Assembly (NCBI RefSeq): GCF_963662255.1
Contig: NC_085048.1
Location: 101,724,229 to 101,788,228, forward strand
Direction: 5' to 3'
From: Cinclus cinclus
Taxonomy: Eukaryota; Chordata; Aves; Passeriformes; Cinclidae
DNA length: 64,000 nucleotides
The notes under the pieces are model-generated. The model was given only the letters and a program-made list of their open reading frames with translations. It had not been told where the DNA came from and made no database searches. The first letter of the stretch is position 1, and every line of letters starts with the position of its first letter. Shown one piece after another: positions 38,277 to 51,071 of the stretch. The translations under genes were made by a program, and so were the position numbers.

Positions 38277-39698
38277 AAAAATAGTCTGAATCCTGTAAGC
38301 CCTGCATAAGTTTATTAATTCTTATCAGGTGCTGCTAACAAAACCACCTGGAAGCTATCTCCATCAAAATTAAATAAAACCTGGCAAGGAAAGCAGGTAA
38401 AAAAAAAAGGCAAAAAAAAAAAATCAAATGCACTCACAGCCTTGAGCTGTGAAGGTGCCTAAGTGAACAGCTCATGCATTTTAACTCCCTTCTTCCTGTG
38501 CTGCAGTGCTCTTGATTTTGGGGTTCTTTGATCCACCTATTCATGGCTGCAAAGTGAGCAGAATTTAATAAAGCTCTGATAGGGCATGGTCGATTTTAAT
38601 ACCAGCCTTCAAAAAAGAGCTGTCAGTCAGGGATGAGCTTTAATACCTTCAATCTGGAACTCCTTTACAGTTCTGCTGCAGTCGAGTGATGCTTGGTCAG
38701 CAGTGGAGGAGCTGGGTATCTGCAAAAGGCACTGGGGGTTATCTGGGCACTGTCAGGGGAGTCCACAGGAGCTATTCCTCACCCTCTCTAAAGGGGTAGT
38801 GTAATGAAAACTGGAATTTCCAGGCCACATGAGAGGAGGGATTTCTTTGTTGAATAAGGAGTGGCTTTCTTAACTGCACACCCCAGAAATCCTGCTGAGC
38901 TTTTGAGGGCCAGCAGGCAAAGTAGTTTGATAGTCACTTAAGGCAAAGAAACCTTTCCTTATTGTAGCTGGAATGAGCATAGTGAGGACAAAGGCTTTCC
39001 CTACCTAATCTCAAGTTATTTTCACTGGGGATGTTAGATAAAATAGTCAGTGACTGGCAGAATGATAGAATAGGGGTTAATTTCAGATTTACTCTCTGCC
39101 AATACATACCATTCAATCAGATAAACACAGGATTTCAGCTGTCATCACAATATCTTATGCATACTTAAAAATAGAGCAGTTTTTCTCATGTCAAGAAGAA
39201 ATGGAACAGGTTTATATATAGGATGTGTACAGTCAGGAGGCTAGAAATTTTGAAATAGTCTGCCAATTCTAGAGAGATTCTCTATTTTTAAATTAAGGAA
39301 TTCTATTAGCAGTAGTAGAAATTCTCATGGAGAAGTTTTATCATTGCCAGCTGCACTGAATAAATAAAAGTAAAGGGAACACCTTGAGAAGTTGGACCAT
39401 AGAGAATGAGGCAGATTTCTGTAAGATCTTCAGCAGAGAATATGACAATGTAGAGATTCAGAAGCTTCTCTGTGTGCAAATATCCTTCCTTCTCTGCTTT
39501 ATACCTTTCCATCCTTGCTGTTTTGTCTGTTCTGGTTCATTGGGCCTATCGCTTTTAATGCTTCAAAATCTGCAAGGCAGAGAGGGAAGATGACAATCTA
39601 GCAACACCCCAGCAATATCTTAATCTAATTTTCACAAGAAATGTAATTTAAGCATTGCTGATTAAAGTCTGCCTCCTGAAAACACCCAACTTAGGCAG

Positions 39699-39750
39699 AG
39701 TCATAGAATAGTTTGGGTTGGTAGGGACCTTAAAGATCATGTCAAACCTC
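39699..39750 (-). mobile_element. CR1 LINE 3'-end fragment, very short
   Basis: Only about 50 bp: GAGTCATAGAATAGTTTGGG followed by TTGGTAGGGACCTTAAAGAT. This is the extreme CR1 3' terminus in reverse complement, extremely 5'-truncated. Confidence 0.82.
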
Positions 39751-40097
39751 GTGTAGGTAAAAAGCAACACTTCTTGGCAATGGTTATGAATTTGTGAGTA
39801 TGGAGATGAGTATGGCTTTTTGGCTTGAGCACATAACTAGTATTTGGGTTTTTAATTATATCCCTTTTAAACAGTAGCTAATGCCATGGTCCTGAATATT
39901 TTTAAGATCCAGCCTGGTTTGTTTACGAGGGATGCACAGAACACCTTGGCTCTATAAGCATCATATGAGCAGACAGCAGCAGGCAGTTTCCTTGCTGAAA
40001 AATCTGCCAGTAGGCTTCTCTGTTCTGCCCTGTTGCCTTCTCTCCTGCTCACAAGCCTCCTTCTTGCTTAACAGTGACTTATCTTGTACCTTCAGTC

Positions 40098-40370
40098 TCA
40101 TAGAGTGTCATAGAATCAGTAAGGTTGGAGATTTCCAAGGTCTTCACATTCAAATGAATTCCACTTTTCCCACTAACCCATATTGAAAAGTTCCACATAT
40201 ACCCATTTTTTTATAATTTCTAGGGATGGGAACTCCATTTTGTCCCTGGGGAGCCTGTTCTAGTGCTTAGCCGTTCTTTCAATGAAGAAATTTTTCCAAA
40301 TATGGAACCTGGACCTCCCCTGGTGCAACTTGAGGCCATTACCCCTCGTACTATTGCTAGTTGTGGTATT
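40098..40370 (-). mobile_element. CR1 LINE 3'-end fragment, second subfamily
   Basis: About 270 bp with a different CR1 subfamily signature: GTCATAGAATCAGTAAGGTT, TTTCTAGGGATGGGAACTCC, GGGGAGCCTGTTCTAGTGCT, GAAGAAATTTTTCCAAATAT and CCTCCCCTGGTGCAACTTGA. The AAGGTTGGAGA start instead of TTTGGGTTGG separates it from the other eight copies, and it looks older. Confidence 0.87.
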
Positions 40371-41739
40371 ATGTATGTAGTCTGTTCATTCAGGTTTTGT
40401 CATCACTTTTCATTCTGATATGTCCTTGTTAGTAGCTGCTGGTATTTTCCAGCATAACTGGTGCTTGCCTGCTCTCATCCCCTTCTGTATTCTACTGGGC
40501 TGCACCAAAGTGAGCTCAAAAATTATGGTCTGAGCTGTTCAGCATAACACTGTCTTTGCAGCCAAGGCTGGGACTTCATTTCTAAGACCAGCTGCAGGAA
40601 AAGGACAGTATTTTCTGCTGAAGATAAGGGAAGGAATTCACATCCTGAGAGCATTACTCCCACTGTTTCCCTGCAGGGAGGAAGCTTATGATTTTTATAG
40701 CACATGCAAAGACACTCTTGAGGAGTTCTGCTGTGACAGATTGTCCTATTGCCCATGGAGATTCCATGACAGCCTAAGATGCCAAATTTCCTATTGCTTA
40801 GGCTCCATCCATTTGTGGTTAAGCGCTTATGCACTTCAGAGGAAGAAATGATTACTGGGTTGCAGGACCCTCAGCTCAGCTGTAAGAGGGTATTTTGTTT
40901 TCCACAGCACCCCTCCAAGCTGGGTTTTGGCTACAGAGGCATTTTGTGCTGGGCAATGCAAGGAAATAACACAAAGGTATTGCAAGCCTGAAGTCCGGTG
41001 TGGGTGTTTTTCAGCCTTAAAGCCTTTAGATTTCTTAGATTTAGCTTTTTTATTGTTTTTGGTTTGTTTCAGAGAAGCTTTTCACATACAGTGATCTCCC
41101 AGAGACTTTATTTGAACTCATTGGTGGGTGGTGCATACATTATGGGCTGTGATTTCATTGATATGCTCAGCCTCACTAAGTAGATGGCATATTAAATGTT
41201 TTATTTACCCTGTGTGCTGCCTGTCATCTAATCAGCTTTTGTGTTTCTGCTGCATTGTGTTTGCATTATAGTGAGAATAAGTGGTTTCATGTAAATTAAA
41301 ACCGCATGAAACCTTTTAAAGCCATTTAAAAATACTAAATGGGTTTGCAAATAGGTTTGTCGGACAAGGATTGGAAAAAGACCTCTTTGCTTACCTATTT
41401 ACTCTTCTGTATGCTTATTAGAAGTCCCCATGTGACTTTTTCATCAAACATTGCATCCCAGTTCTCCTCTGGAATGCCAAAGTCATTTATACTATGCTTG
41501 AGAGCAGTTTGCATAAACAGGAGGCAGTTAACAAAGAATACAATTGCGAGCTGCAATTCCAAAGGTTATATTATAAATTACAACACAGATGTACAATAAA
41601 GTCAAGACATGCAGCCCTGTTTTCTTGCTTGCCTGGAGCATAAAATCACGTCTGCTTAAAAGTTTATTTGCCTTTATTGACTGTTATTGCCAATATGGAT
41701 GATTGTGATGCTTGCACTGAATAATTTTGTTTCTTACAG

Positions 41740-41821
41740 GTGGATCGTATCATCTTCTGCGTCTTTTTGGAGGTTGACTACAAAATTTTCAAGAAGAAAA
41801 TGGGCGAGTTTTTCCCTCTAG
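41740..41821 (+). CDS. MACROD2: MACROD2 coding exon, end of the macrodomain
   Basis: This internal exon encodes a 27-residue segment beginning VDRIIFCVFLEVDYKIF and ending KKKMGEFFPL. I recognise it as the last beta strand and C-terminal helix of the MACROD2 macrodomain; the paralogue MACROD1 has a related VDR-II-CVFLE segment, but the KIF/KIY-KKKM-EFF ending is MACROD2-like. MACROD2 hydrolyses the ester bond between mono-ADP-ribose and acidic residues of proteins, reversing PARP-type modification. The ADP-ribose-binding loops are not here and must lie in upstream exons. The acceptor is a T-rich tract ending TTCTTACAG (AG at 41738-41739) and the donor is GTATGT at 41822. The exon starts in phase 0 and leaves one base (phase 1), which matches the next two exons. 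Translation continues open past the donor into the intron, so splicing rather than a stop defines the end. Gene identity is from remembered family sequence, not a search. Confidence 0.93.
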
Positions 41822-44800
41822 GTATGTATAATAATCAAGTACCATTTGGCTTTTTTAAAGTCAAACACAGCAAAAATGCAACAGTTGGCATATTTTCTTC
41901 TTTCCAAAGCCAAATACTGAAATGTGAACTTTCTTTAAAGACCAACTGCACATAGAGGCTCTGATCCTGGACAAATGCATTTAACTACAGTCTAATACTG
42001 TTTTTGTATGCTCACTACAGCTAATCTCTTCTTTCCATGTTGTATGTGTATCTTTTCACAAAACTTGGTGCATGGCGCTGGCTCTCTTGACTCTTAAGAA
42101 GGAAATTATTTGCAGTAATGTATAGAGCTCCTAGTGTATACTGCTTTTCCATACACTTTGTACAAATTTTGGTCTTCCATTAACAATGCTGGTAAGGTTT
42201 TTCTGGGTCTGAGAAGATACTGCAGGGGTTAGAGCCCAACTTTGTCTGAATGAGGACTTTAAACTTTAGCTGTCCCTGTGTAAGAATGAATGGGAGAAAT
42301 ATGGCTCTCACTGGAGCACTTGGGAAACGTTAGCCATTCATCTTGGATTTCACACAGGAGGTTGCTTTCTAGATTTAAGGAAACCTGGTAGTAAATTTGC
42401 TAATCCCCTTCCTCCTAGAAACCTGTGATTTATTTTTATCGTACATCATTAGAAATCTGCTCTCCATAATTTTATCAACCGTAAAACTCCTCCCATTTTA
42501 TTTTGCTTTGTGCTTACATCAGTCCAACTATGTGTGAAAAGTTCCAGATTTTAGTGCTTTGTTTTATCTCTCAATACTCCCCCATGCTATCTGTCTAGTG
42601 GAAATAGCCCTGGAGTAATAGGAAGCAGAGCTTTGATATGTTCAGTCCCATTAATTTTACAGGACTGTGTTGTCACTGTAGCCGCAGATGTTTTTTTCCT
42701 TTTGCTTTGTCTGGTAGCATGGAAATTGTGATATTTTTGTCTCATCTCACTAGAACAAAGCTTTTTTGTAGATGACTTTGTAATTGCTGATTTGCAGTGA
42801 TTGGCAGCTGAAAGTTGGACCTATTGGATTATTCAGTTAGCATCAAATGATGTCTAACCATTTAATAATATTTTTGTCTGGAGCACACTGAACATGCATT
42901 TCAAGAAGCTGCATTTGTGTGTAATCCATTCATTGACTGACTATTTTTTGTCAGCATTCCCAACCCAAAGAATAAAGTGGCAGTACCCTGCCTACTATTG
43001 CTGGCTGTGTTATTGCCCTTGAGATTAAGTGAGAGATGAATATAGCATCAATTTGTCAACAAATCAAGAGTATTAATTCTCACTTTCATACCTAAGGCCT
43101 TGGAAATCATGATGTAAAGCCTGGTATTGTTTCTATAATTGTAAAACTCACTTGGGTCTGAAAGTTTGAGAGACAGGAAGCTGCTTCAGAGCTGTATCAT
43201 GACAAGCTCAAAGGCAGAAAGACTGCAAATTGGAAGATTTATTTCATTTGTATTTTTTTAAAACCTGACATTGTTGAACTCCTGTTTACAAAGAACCTGT
43301 GCAGCTGGGTCTCGTGCTATAGAAAACCATATAACTGCATTATACCACATTATGTAGATGATCTGCCATACATAGTTTTAAAAGCATGTTTATTCTCATG
43401 TACGTAAAGGTTTTATGATTTTTTTTTCTCAAGCTAAAATTGGGATTCTGATATATGTCCACAGACAGGTGGTCATGGTAGGGACCCTCTAAATCCAGGG
43501 TTTTGCATATGTGGCTATAAAAAAAAAGATTAATCCAAAATTTACTGTCCAAAGAAAGTTTAGTTCTCAGTATCGGAAATTTAGATAGATTATTATAGGA
43601 TTAGGTATAGATTATTAAAATACCTTAGGACTCATTTTCATAAACTCCTGGTTGCAATTTTTTCATAAGTAATGATTCTGATTTTGATACACCTTTATGT
43701 TTCTGGGCATCTGCTGTCTGATTAGCTAGAGCCTTAAAAGGAACCAGTTTAGCTCTAGAACTTTATTCGCAATGAAGGATTTCCTGTGGGTGAATCAGTA
43801 GCTGGGATTCAAGAAGTTTTTATTTTAGTATTTTATTTTTAGTGTCTAAATCTTCAACTTGTGAGGAGACAGGGAGAGGCAGGACTTTCTTCCCAAATGA
43901 CTCTCCTATAGCGTTTCCTGCACAGAAGACTTAGATAATGTGGATTTTTGTCAAGGAATTAGCAATTGCCTCTACCTTTGGCAGTAAAGTCCTGATATTT
44001 TTACTGTAGAAGAAATTTATGACACTGGTGTTTTTGTTTTGATTTAAATGAAATCTAATAATTTAGTGAAATTAAAGTCTTTAAGGGTAGACTTGCCCTA
44101 AATTTAAATTGGTAGGACACCATCTAAACACTCACAGGAGTGAATAACACTGAGGCATTGCTTTAAACTTAGAGAAAAACCTTCAAGGCATTTTAAAAGT
44201 GCATCTTGCATTCAGAAACATTGTGAAATATATCTACTTCAACAGATGTGGACAAAAATGCTTAGAAAGAATATATTCATTGAATTATATACAGAAAATA
44301 GCTATTACTTTAAACCCACTGCATTAATAAATCCAAAAAGACATGCAAATGCTTGAGCTAGTCAAGTGATAATGAAATAAAGCTAGAATTACACCTCAGT
44401 GCATTAGAGTAAGTGGAGTATAGATATAGGGAAATTGTTCCATTAGTTGAACATATCATTAGGCCTATTTTGCAAGTGGAATGCCAAAGAAATTAGTCAA
44501 GTAATAATATTGATATCAAGACAACTGCCAAGAGCCTTGTCATTTTCAAACTTTAAATATATAAGGTGAGGAGACAGACTTGGAAGTAATATCATCTCTT
44601 AGCAGTGTAACAAAGTTGTGCAGTAACAGAGCAATTGTAACTGTCTCAGCATTTCTGATTCAATCTCAGTGATTACAGAAGCCAAGCCAGAGCCAGCAGG
44701 CTCCAAGAAGGATCAGAGCACCACTTATCTTTACTTCAGACATAGGTTCTCATGTCAGTCCTGTCCAGGAAAGTCCTGGTTTGGTTAAGCAAAGGGTCCT

Positions 44801-45200
44801 AGTCAAGGCAGAGTTTTCTGTTGATCCCCTGGGGTTTTGCTGAGAAGATTTTGCATATTCTACTAAGAAAAGAACAGTAGAAAGAACAACTTTATTTGGT
44901 TAAGATGGATCACTTTTTAAATCTATTAAACAGTGCCACAGTGGCAGGTTTTTTCTTTTTTATTAATTGAGTCCTATCTCTTTGTGCAATGACATAGCCC
45001 AGCTATTCTCCCTTCACCTATTTTGGAGCACCCTCTTTACTTAAACTGAGAGGATATATTTCAGGCAAATAAAATATCTTTGTCTGTAGTTCTGGCTCAT
45101 ATGTGTAGTTCTTACATTGCTGGATTCATTGCTATTAGTAGTATGAGTGAGTTTTCTGGGAAAGGAACTGCTACTTAGATAATTTTTTCTTTTGGAATGC

Positions 45201-45246
45201 ATTGTTTCTTCTAACAGAACTCTATTGTTTCTTCTAACAGAACTCT
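45201..45246 (+). repeat. perfect 23-bp tandem duplication
   Basis: Two identical copies (45201-45223 and 45224-45246), each containing TTTCTTCTAACAGAAC. The unit includes a splice-acceptor-like CTAACAG, so the duplication creates two decoy acceptors 23 bp apart. Confidence 0.95.
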
Positions 45247-45885
45247 ATATGGAGTCCAGACATTAGGCATTACTTTTCTTGCTAACTATACATATTTATA
45301 AGACTTACCAGAAAATGGACTTCCCCTTGAAGAGCTAGATTTGCCAACATTTACCTTGGAGTGATACATACTTCTAGGATTCTATACGTAGTAGGAAAAT
45401 TAAGAGCATTTGTAAACAGTTGCCAGTTGGAACAAAGATACCTTTTTTCTTTTCTTCCAATATTCTAAGTACACAAAGCTACTTAATATATCAGACAGTC
45501 TTGTAAGGACCTTTGGCAAATGCTTATTTTTCATGGTGGTTGTCATATATTATAAATAGTTTATCTTCAATTGTAATGTTTAAAGTATTTCTAAATCTAC
45601 CACCTGTTACCAGTGGATTGGAGAGGAGAAACATTTTTTTCTGGAAATGTTTTTAGACAAAAATAAAACTATAAAAGGGACGTCCTGTGAAGCTGCAGCA
45701 TCCAAGGTTATTTTATTTCTTGCCGCTTTAAACAAAGTAACAAAATTACTTCACTAAAACCTTACAAAGATTTTTGGAGAAAGGATGTTTGCACTTTCAC
45801 TAGGCCTGTTGACAGATGGAAGGTGCATGCTTTTAGACTCATGTCCTTTTAGAGCCAATGAAAGGATGCTGAGCCCAAGAGGTTA

Positions 45886-46043
45886 TTTTGTTTGTTTGTT
45901 TGGGTTTTTGTTTTGTTTTTGTTTTTTTTTTGTTTTTGTTGATTTGTTTTTGTTGTTTTTGTTTGTTTGTTTGTTTGTTTTTTTGTTGTTGTAGTTGGTT
46001 TGGTTGGTTTGTTTTTGTTTTGTTTTGGTTTTTTTCATTTTTT
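45886..46043 (+). repeat. T/G-rich tract (GTTT, TTTTG, GGTT units), about 160 bp
   Basis: The longest of the TTTG-type tracts. It produces Phe/Cys/Val-rich frames of 69 and 83 residues that look like membrane proteins only because TTT, TGT and GTT codons are hydrophobic. Confidence 0.9.
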
Positions 46044-49000
46044 GAGCCATTATCTGTTGGTGTTAGGAGAAAGAGGGATAGATTGCTTCATCTCTTGAGA
46101 AAACTTTCTCTTCCCTCTGTTGCAGGTTATGATATTTAATGCATTTTCTGCTTTCATCCTGGTTGATGAAAACACTGTTTCCCCTATCCGAACCCTATGG
46201 ATGAGAGCTACTGCCTTATAATAATTCTGTTACTTCAGGAGGATGCACAGCATCCTGCTTGTGCATAAAATGTGCAAATATATTACAATTGCAGAAGAAA
46301 TTCATTGTTAAGAGATCTCCCAGGCTTGGAATCAAACTGGAAACTCTCTAACTGGCTGAATGAAGGCCTTTGTATTAAAAAGGCCAATCTCTGCACTAAT
46401 ACGTGAGTGAACTCCTAAGCAGGGTCTGTAATTCCTGTACTGGTATTGAGAGGCATTGCTCTCTGCTTACTATGGCAGACTGCACTGGGGCTGGAGCAGT
46501 CCCCTGCATGAGCAAAGGAGTCATAAGTTAGCCCTTAGTAAGTAATGCAGTATCAAATGGATAATTCATCTGATAAATTTAGCCTCTCTATTTGCATTTG
46601 TAGCATTCATGAGCCAGTTCATTTCCATAATTCATCACCTGAATGTATTCCACAAAATATTTTTCATGGGCTTTATTTTACTCTGTGGAGAGGTGCCAAG
46701 CAGTTTACTGGAAGTGCCCAAAATCCTTTATGAGAGGCTTCACCTGGGCAACAATTTGCCTCATAAGTCACAAGGCCCTGGTTTTCTGAGTGGTTCAGGC
46801 TGGACTATAAAGGCCACCAGAGCTTGTGGCCCAACAGAAATGTCCCTTAGGGAGTAAGATTTGGGGGAGTTTGATATGTCCTTGGTTTTCTTCTCCTGAT
46901 CAGTAAGGGCCTTCCTAAATGTTTTGGTTGGAGCTGCTTTTCCTGTCTCCATGCAGGTTTTCCAAGTTGTCTTCACAGCTGATGAACGCCTGTGATCTCA
47001 CAGAGTGAAGCTGGAAGCAGTCAGACCATTCTATTACTCTCTTCACTGCTTTCCCTCAGAAAGCTTGCAAGGTGCTGTCTTGCTTCCCTGGCCCCATAGT
47101 TCCAAAGGAGCTGTTGTATTTGGTTTCTTAGGGGACTTTGATTTTTTCTGCCTCATTAAACTTTTGTCTTGTCCCTTGGAGATCCTGCTTGACTTTTCAG
47201 ATGGTGACTGTGCCATGACCATGCATCCCTTTCTTTTCCAGAGCTGTGCATCAAGCCATTGAGAGTCAACAAGGGTATCCCTCAGTATTTATGCAGTCAC
47301 AGCCTTCCAGCCTGCTCTGGATTCCATGCCAGCATTTAACATTGCCCTCATATTCCCCATCTTGTGTTGAGGGAAATGAGTGAGGATTTTTTTGGTAGAA
47401 GGTGGCAGACAGCAGTTGGTTTAGAGAAGTTATGGCACACTGATGTTTTCATGAGAGTGCAAAATGCTCTCTGCATCCCCTTGAACTGTCTTTATATTGG
47501 AAGATGTCATACTCAAATGGCTCCTGCAGGGCCCCTTGCTGAAGGACTTAATTCAAAATAGCTGGGGAGAAGCACAGCCTCACTGTTTCCCCTGGTGGTT
47601 CCTTGGCTCTCAGCAGTGGAGGCTTCCAAGGAAGCACTGCTGAGGGAGCTGGGGGAGCCTATGTACTAATATAGGATCTTGGCTTTGCTCTAGTTCTCTC
47701 CCACAGCACCTTCAGACCCTGATAAAGTAACCATTGTACCCATCCAGTGTAAACAGGTTGCTGTAAAAATTGTTTTTAATCCAAAAGTTTAAAATAGCCA
47801 TGATATTTAAAATACCTGTCCATTTTGAAACCTGTCTGGAAACACCTTACCCAGAAAATCTCACTTAAAGCTAAATGCGCTCATAAAACTTTAAACCAAA
47901 ATTTTCCTATTACTTTCTGTCTTTATTTGTCATGGTAAAGACAATGGGACCATAACCTACAAAACTGTTGTTGTCAGGAGCTTTTGCTTTGCTAAATGGA
48001 GCCTCATCTTCTTTGCTTCTTTGCATCTTGTAGGGATTTTTCTTGTCTCCTTTTGTGAGACCGACAACAGAGCCTGCAATCAATCCAGAAGTCTGGGAAA
48101 ATGGCTGTTTCTATGTATTTGTCCACTCACTCAAAATCCATGAGTGTTCCAGTTCCTGGGAGACACCTGTATAGGAGCTGCATTGAAATAGCAAAGTGGA
48201 AGGTGGATGAGGGTGCCCTTGAAGGTACAGGGGTCATTTAGATGCAAGGATCAGTTTGCTGTGCATGATAACAGCATGGGGAAGCACAGGAAGATGATAA
48301 GCCTGGCAATTAGAAAGGTGAATATGAAGCAGATATTTAGCATCTCTTGTAACAAAAGGAGTGTAAGGTGTTCCAGGAAATTATGAATCTGGATGAAAAC
48401 AAGCAAAAGGAAGTAGTTTTTCACCCAACATACAGTCAGGGTCTAAGAGTACTTGATATGAGGTGCTGCAGAGCCTGTAGGTCATAGTCTGTGTGTAACC
48501 TTAGGCTCAGGGACTGACTGAGATAGAAAAGTGTGTTGCTGTTCTCTTCTGCACTCAGCCCTTCACACATGGATGCCTGGCACCAGAAAATGAACAAGCA
48601 GCGTTTTCTGTTTAATACATTATGTGAATGCATCTTTGATCAGGAATCTATTCTTCCTATTCTCTTGGGTATTGTGGCATCTCATTAAAGCATTCCATGC
48701 ACATTTTATGTCATCATCAAAAATACCCTGTCCTCTCTGGCCACAGACTCCAAATGACTTCATGTGCTCAACTGCTTCTTACTTCCAAGGATGCAGTTAA
48801 ATTTGGGGTTGTCTGATTTGGTTGCCTCTGCCATAGGTTACTGATGAGATGTTAGAAGCTTGTATTTGCAGATGCATGACCATATGCAAAACATGCAATT
48901 TTGTGTTTGACTACTAGATTAACAACCATTTTAGCACTTGTGTAAACTAAATTTTGTTATTTTCAGTATTTTAGGGCAGAGAGAAAACACGGAATAGGTC

Positions 49001-49675
49001 ATTTTTTAAAAGCTGGTACCTGTTTCCCCAGGGAGTGCATTGCTCCTTTTATGTAAGGTAGAATCATCAGCAAAATAGAAGTCCAAATCTGATCCTGGTG
49101 TGAGTACCATTTCCTTCACTGGACTAAGGTTGTCCAGTTCTCTCCCTGTAGGAATAGCAGTTATTGCATAGTCTGTATGCAGCTGAGGTTCATATGCTTT
49201 GTAGGGTTTGTATTTTACAGCAGATCAGATATATGGTACATAAAAGAGGTCATGGGTGTGATGACAAAAAAGCCCCAGTGCCTGACTTCTTTGGAGATTG
49301 GTAGTAAGGATTTCTATTTGATATGGCTTCAAAAGCTACAAATACATTCTGCATTTTGTGAGGCTCCAGTATTGTGAGACTGGTGTTACTAAGCAACACA
49401 GGAAGGAAACCGGCACTACTGCTGCAGCATGGCCAGGATGTACAGAGTGTATCAGTGGAAGTTTCGTTATAATTAGACAAAAAAATTTAATGAAACTTGC
49501 TCAGAATCAGGTGGAGGTTTGTGTAGTATGGTCTGCATGCAGGATTGCATGATGAAAGGATAGAAATAGGATCAAAAGAAGTCCTGTTTTTACTTCCAAA
49601 TCAGAAGAATGCACCTTATTTTTGCTAAAGATCTTTTTGTTTTATCTTTTTCTTTTTTTTCCCCCTTCATCTTAG

Positions 49676-49725
49676 GAGCACTGAGGATGAGAAAAAGTTT
49701 TATAGAAAATAAAACTTTTTACTAG
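49676..49725 (+). other. candidate alternative terminal exon of MACROD2 (speculative)
   Basis: A pyrimidine tract of about 40 bases (roughly 49631-49671) ends in CTTAG at 49671-49675, stronger than the acceptor of the 69-bp exon. Spliced from the donor at 41822, the phase-1 frame would read GALRMRKSFIENKTFY and stop at TAG 49723-49725. AATAAA lies at 49708-49713, so stop and poly(A) signal sit together. This would truncate the protein right after the macrodomain, removing the acidic tail. No transcript evidence is available and a chance strong acceptor is the more likely explanation. Confidence 0.15.
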
Positions 49726-51071
49726 GAGAGAAGAGTCAGGTCTCTTTGAGTTGATCTCATCTGCCAGAGATTTCCAAACATGATTTTCCTCAAAGAAAAT
49801 ACTGCTCTTTTTTGTGCTATTTTCTGTCACATTTTCTCAGTGGAGAACTGAGTTGGAGGAATCGAAACAACTGAAAGAGCTTGGGAGATCCTGGGTTATT
49901 GCAAGCCTCATAAGTGTGTTTGGGCTTCAAGAAAACTTCCTGTGTGGCACACTGTGCTACAACAACATTAACTCTTACGCTGAGGTGGACATAAAGACTG
50001 TACACTGTCATGAAGCTCCTTTTGGGTATCAGCAGTGGTTGTAAGTCCCCAAAAGAACTGATTTCTCAGTTACTAGGTATTGTAAATATCTACGAAATAT
50101 GATTATGAATCTCCCTAAGGCTGTGAAGGTGATCATGCAGTCAGGTGGTTGAAGCTTTGGGATAAAATTTTGGAAAGAAAGGTGTGGGAGAGAGAAATAC
50201 AGACAGTGAGAACCTGCTTGGTCTTTTCAGCTGCTGAAATTCTATATCATGATTTATATGGTTTGCCTCAGGTGGGCAACCTTCCCTGAACTCCTGGCTG
50301 CTCTGAGACTGGACACAAAAAGTTTTTCAAGACTGACCTGAAATTGGATCCATTTTTCTCAAAGGTGTGAGACTGCTGAGCTGCTCCTCCTCTGCAATCC
50401 CAGTGGAAATAGTATGGGGAGATCATGGAATACATGCTAGGAAAATGCTTGATGGTGGAAACTTTACGGTCCAGACCCCTATTTTTGCACTGCAAATAAG
50501 CTGAAGAGGATGGCTGAATCTTTCAGTGCTGAAATTTTGGGGGGTTATTTTGGTTTGAGCTTTTATTTTAAGACATCAACACTATGATCACCAATTTGTC
50601 ATTTCAGTATCCTGTACAGTTCTGCCCATGTCATTGCTATGTTTGGCAGAGAGGAATGTTCATACAAGCTGAAGTGGGGATTTTAATCCATTCCCATAGT
50701 GCTCTCCCAGTTCTCCCCTGGTTATGGACAGGACATGGAGCCATGCTTGCAAGGAGGAACAGACTGAGACATTGAGACTGAGGTTGACTAGAAATAGGGG
50801 AACATCTGGAAATAAGGAAGCTGCAGAAAATGCTGATTTAAAAACTCCTCAGGGATGCAGTTAGGCAGCTGAGGAAAGATTAGAGGGAGGCTCGGAGGAG
50901 CCAGCAGCATGCACTGCTGTTGGGGAGTGCCAACAGCCCAGGATGCCGGACCTGAACACAGATGAGGCAGCAGCCTCCTGCAGCTCTCATGTAAGGGCTT
51001 CTCAGTGCACAGTGTTTGTACCGTGCTGGCTTTCTGCATGCTAACCTGAAGGAGAATGCAAATGGAAGCGT

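Larger units (their letters stand above)
1..41739 (+). other. MACROD2: MACROD2 intron, 3' part (upstream end outside window)
   Basis: No coding exon, promoter or RNA gene could be supported in these 41.7 kb. Frames here are short, start at chance ATGs, and lack splice-site support or recognisable domains. Apart from the listed repeats (1.5 kb microsatellite, LTR at 10.5-11.8 kb, CR1 pieces at 13.7, 16.95, 18.5, 32.2, 36.2, 37.35, 38.15, 39.7 and 40.1 kb, the pentamer array at 25 kb, and A- or T-rich tracts), the stretches 1-1500, 1620-10480, 11790-13690, 14150-16940, 18610-25040, 25260-32190 and 32380-36220 look like ordinary AT-rich intron. The intron ends at the acceptor of the exon at 41740. 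Very large introns are typical of MACROD2, which spans about 2 Mb in human. Confidence 0.85.

Noticed and set aside
41740..41955. A 71-residue continuous frame as a stand-alone small gene
   Set aside because: Only the first 27 codons are recognisable; they end exactly at a GTATGT donor and begin exactly after an acceptor AG. The remainder is intron.
45785..46139. Hydrophobic, Phe/Val/Cys-rich frames resembling membrane proteins
   Set aside because: Produced by the T/G-rich tract. The CTGTTGCAG acceptor-like site near 46124 is followed by a stop almost at once and does not fit the MACROD2 phase pattern.
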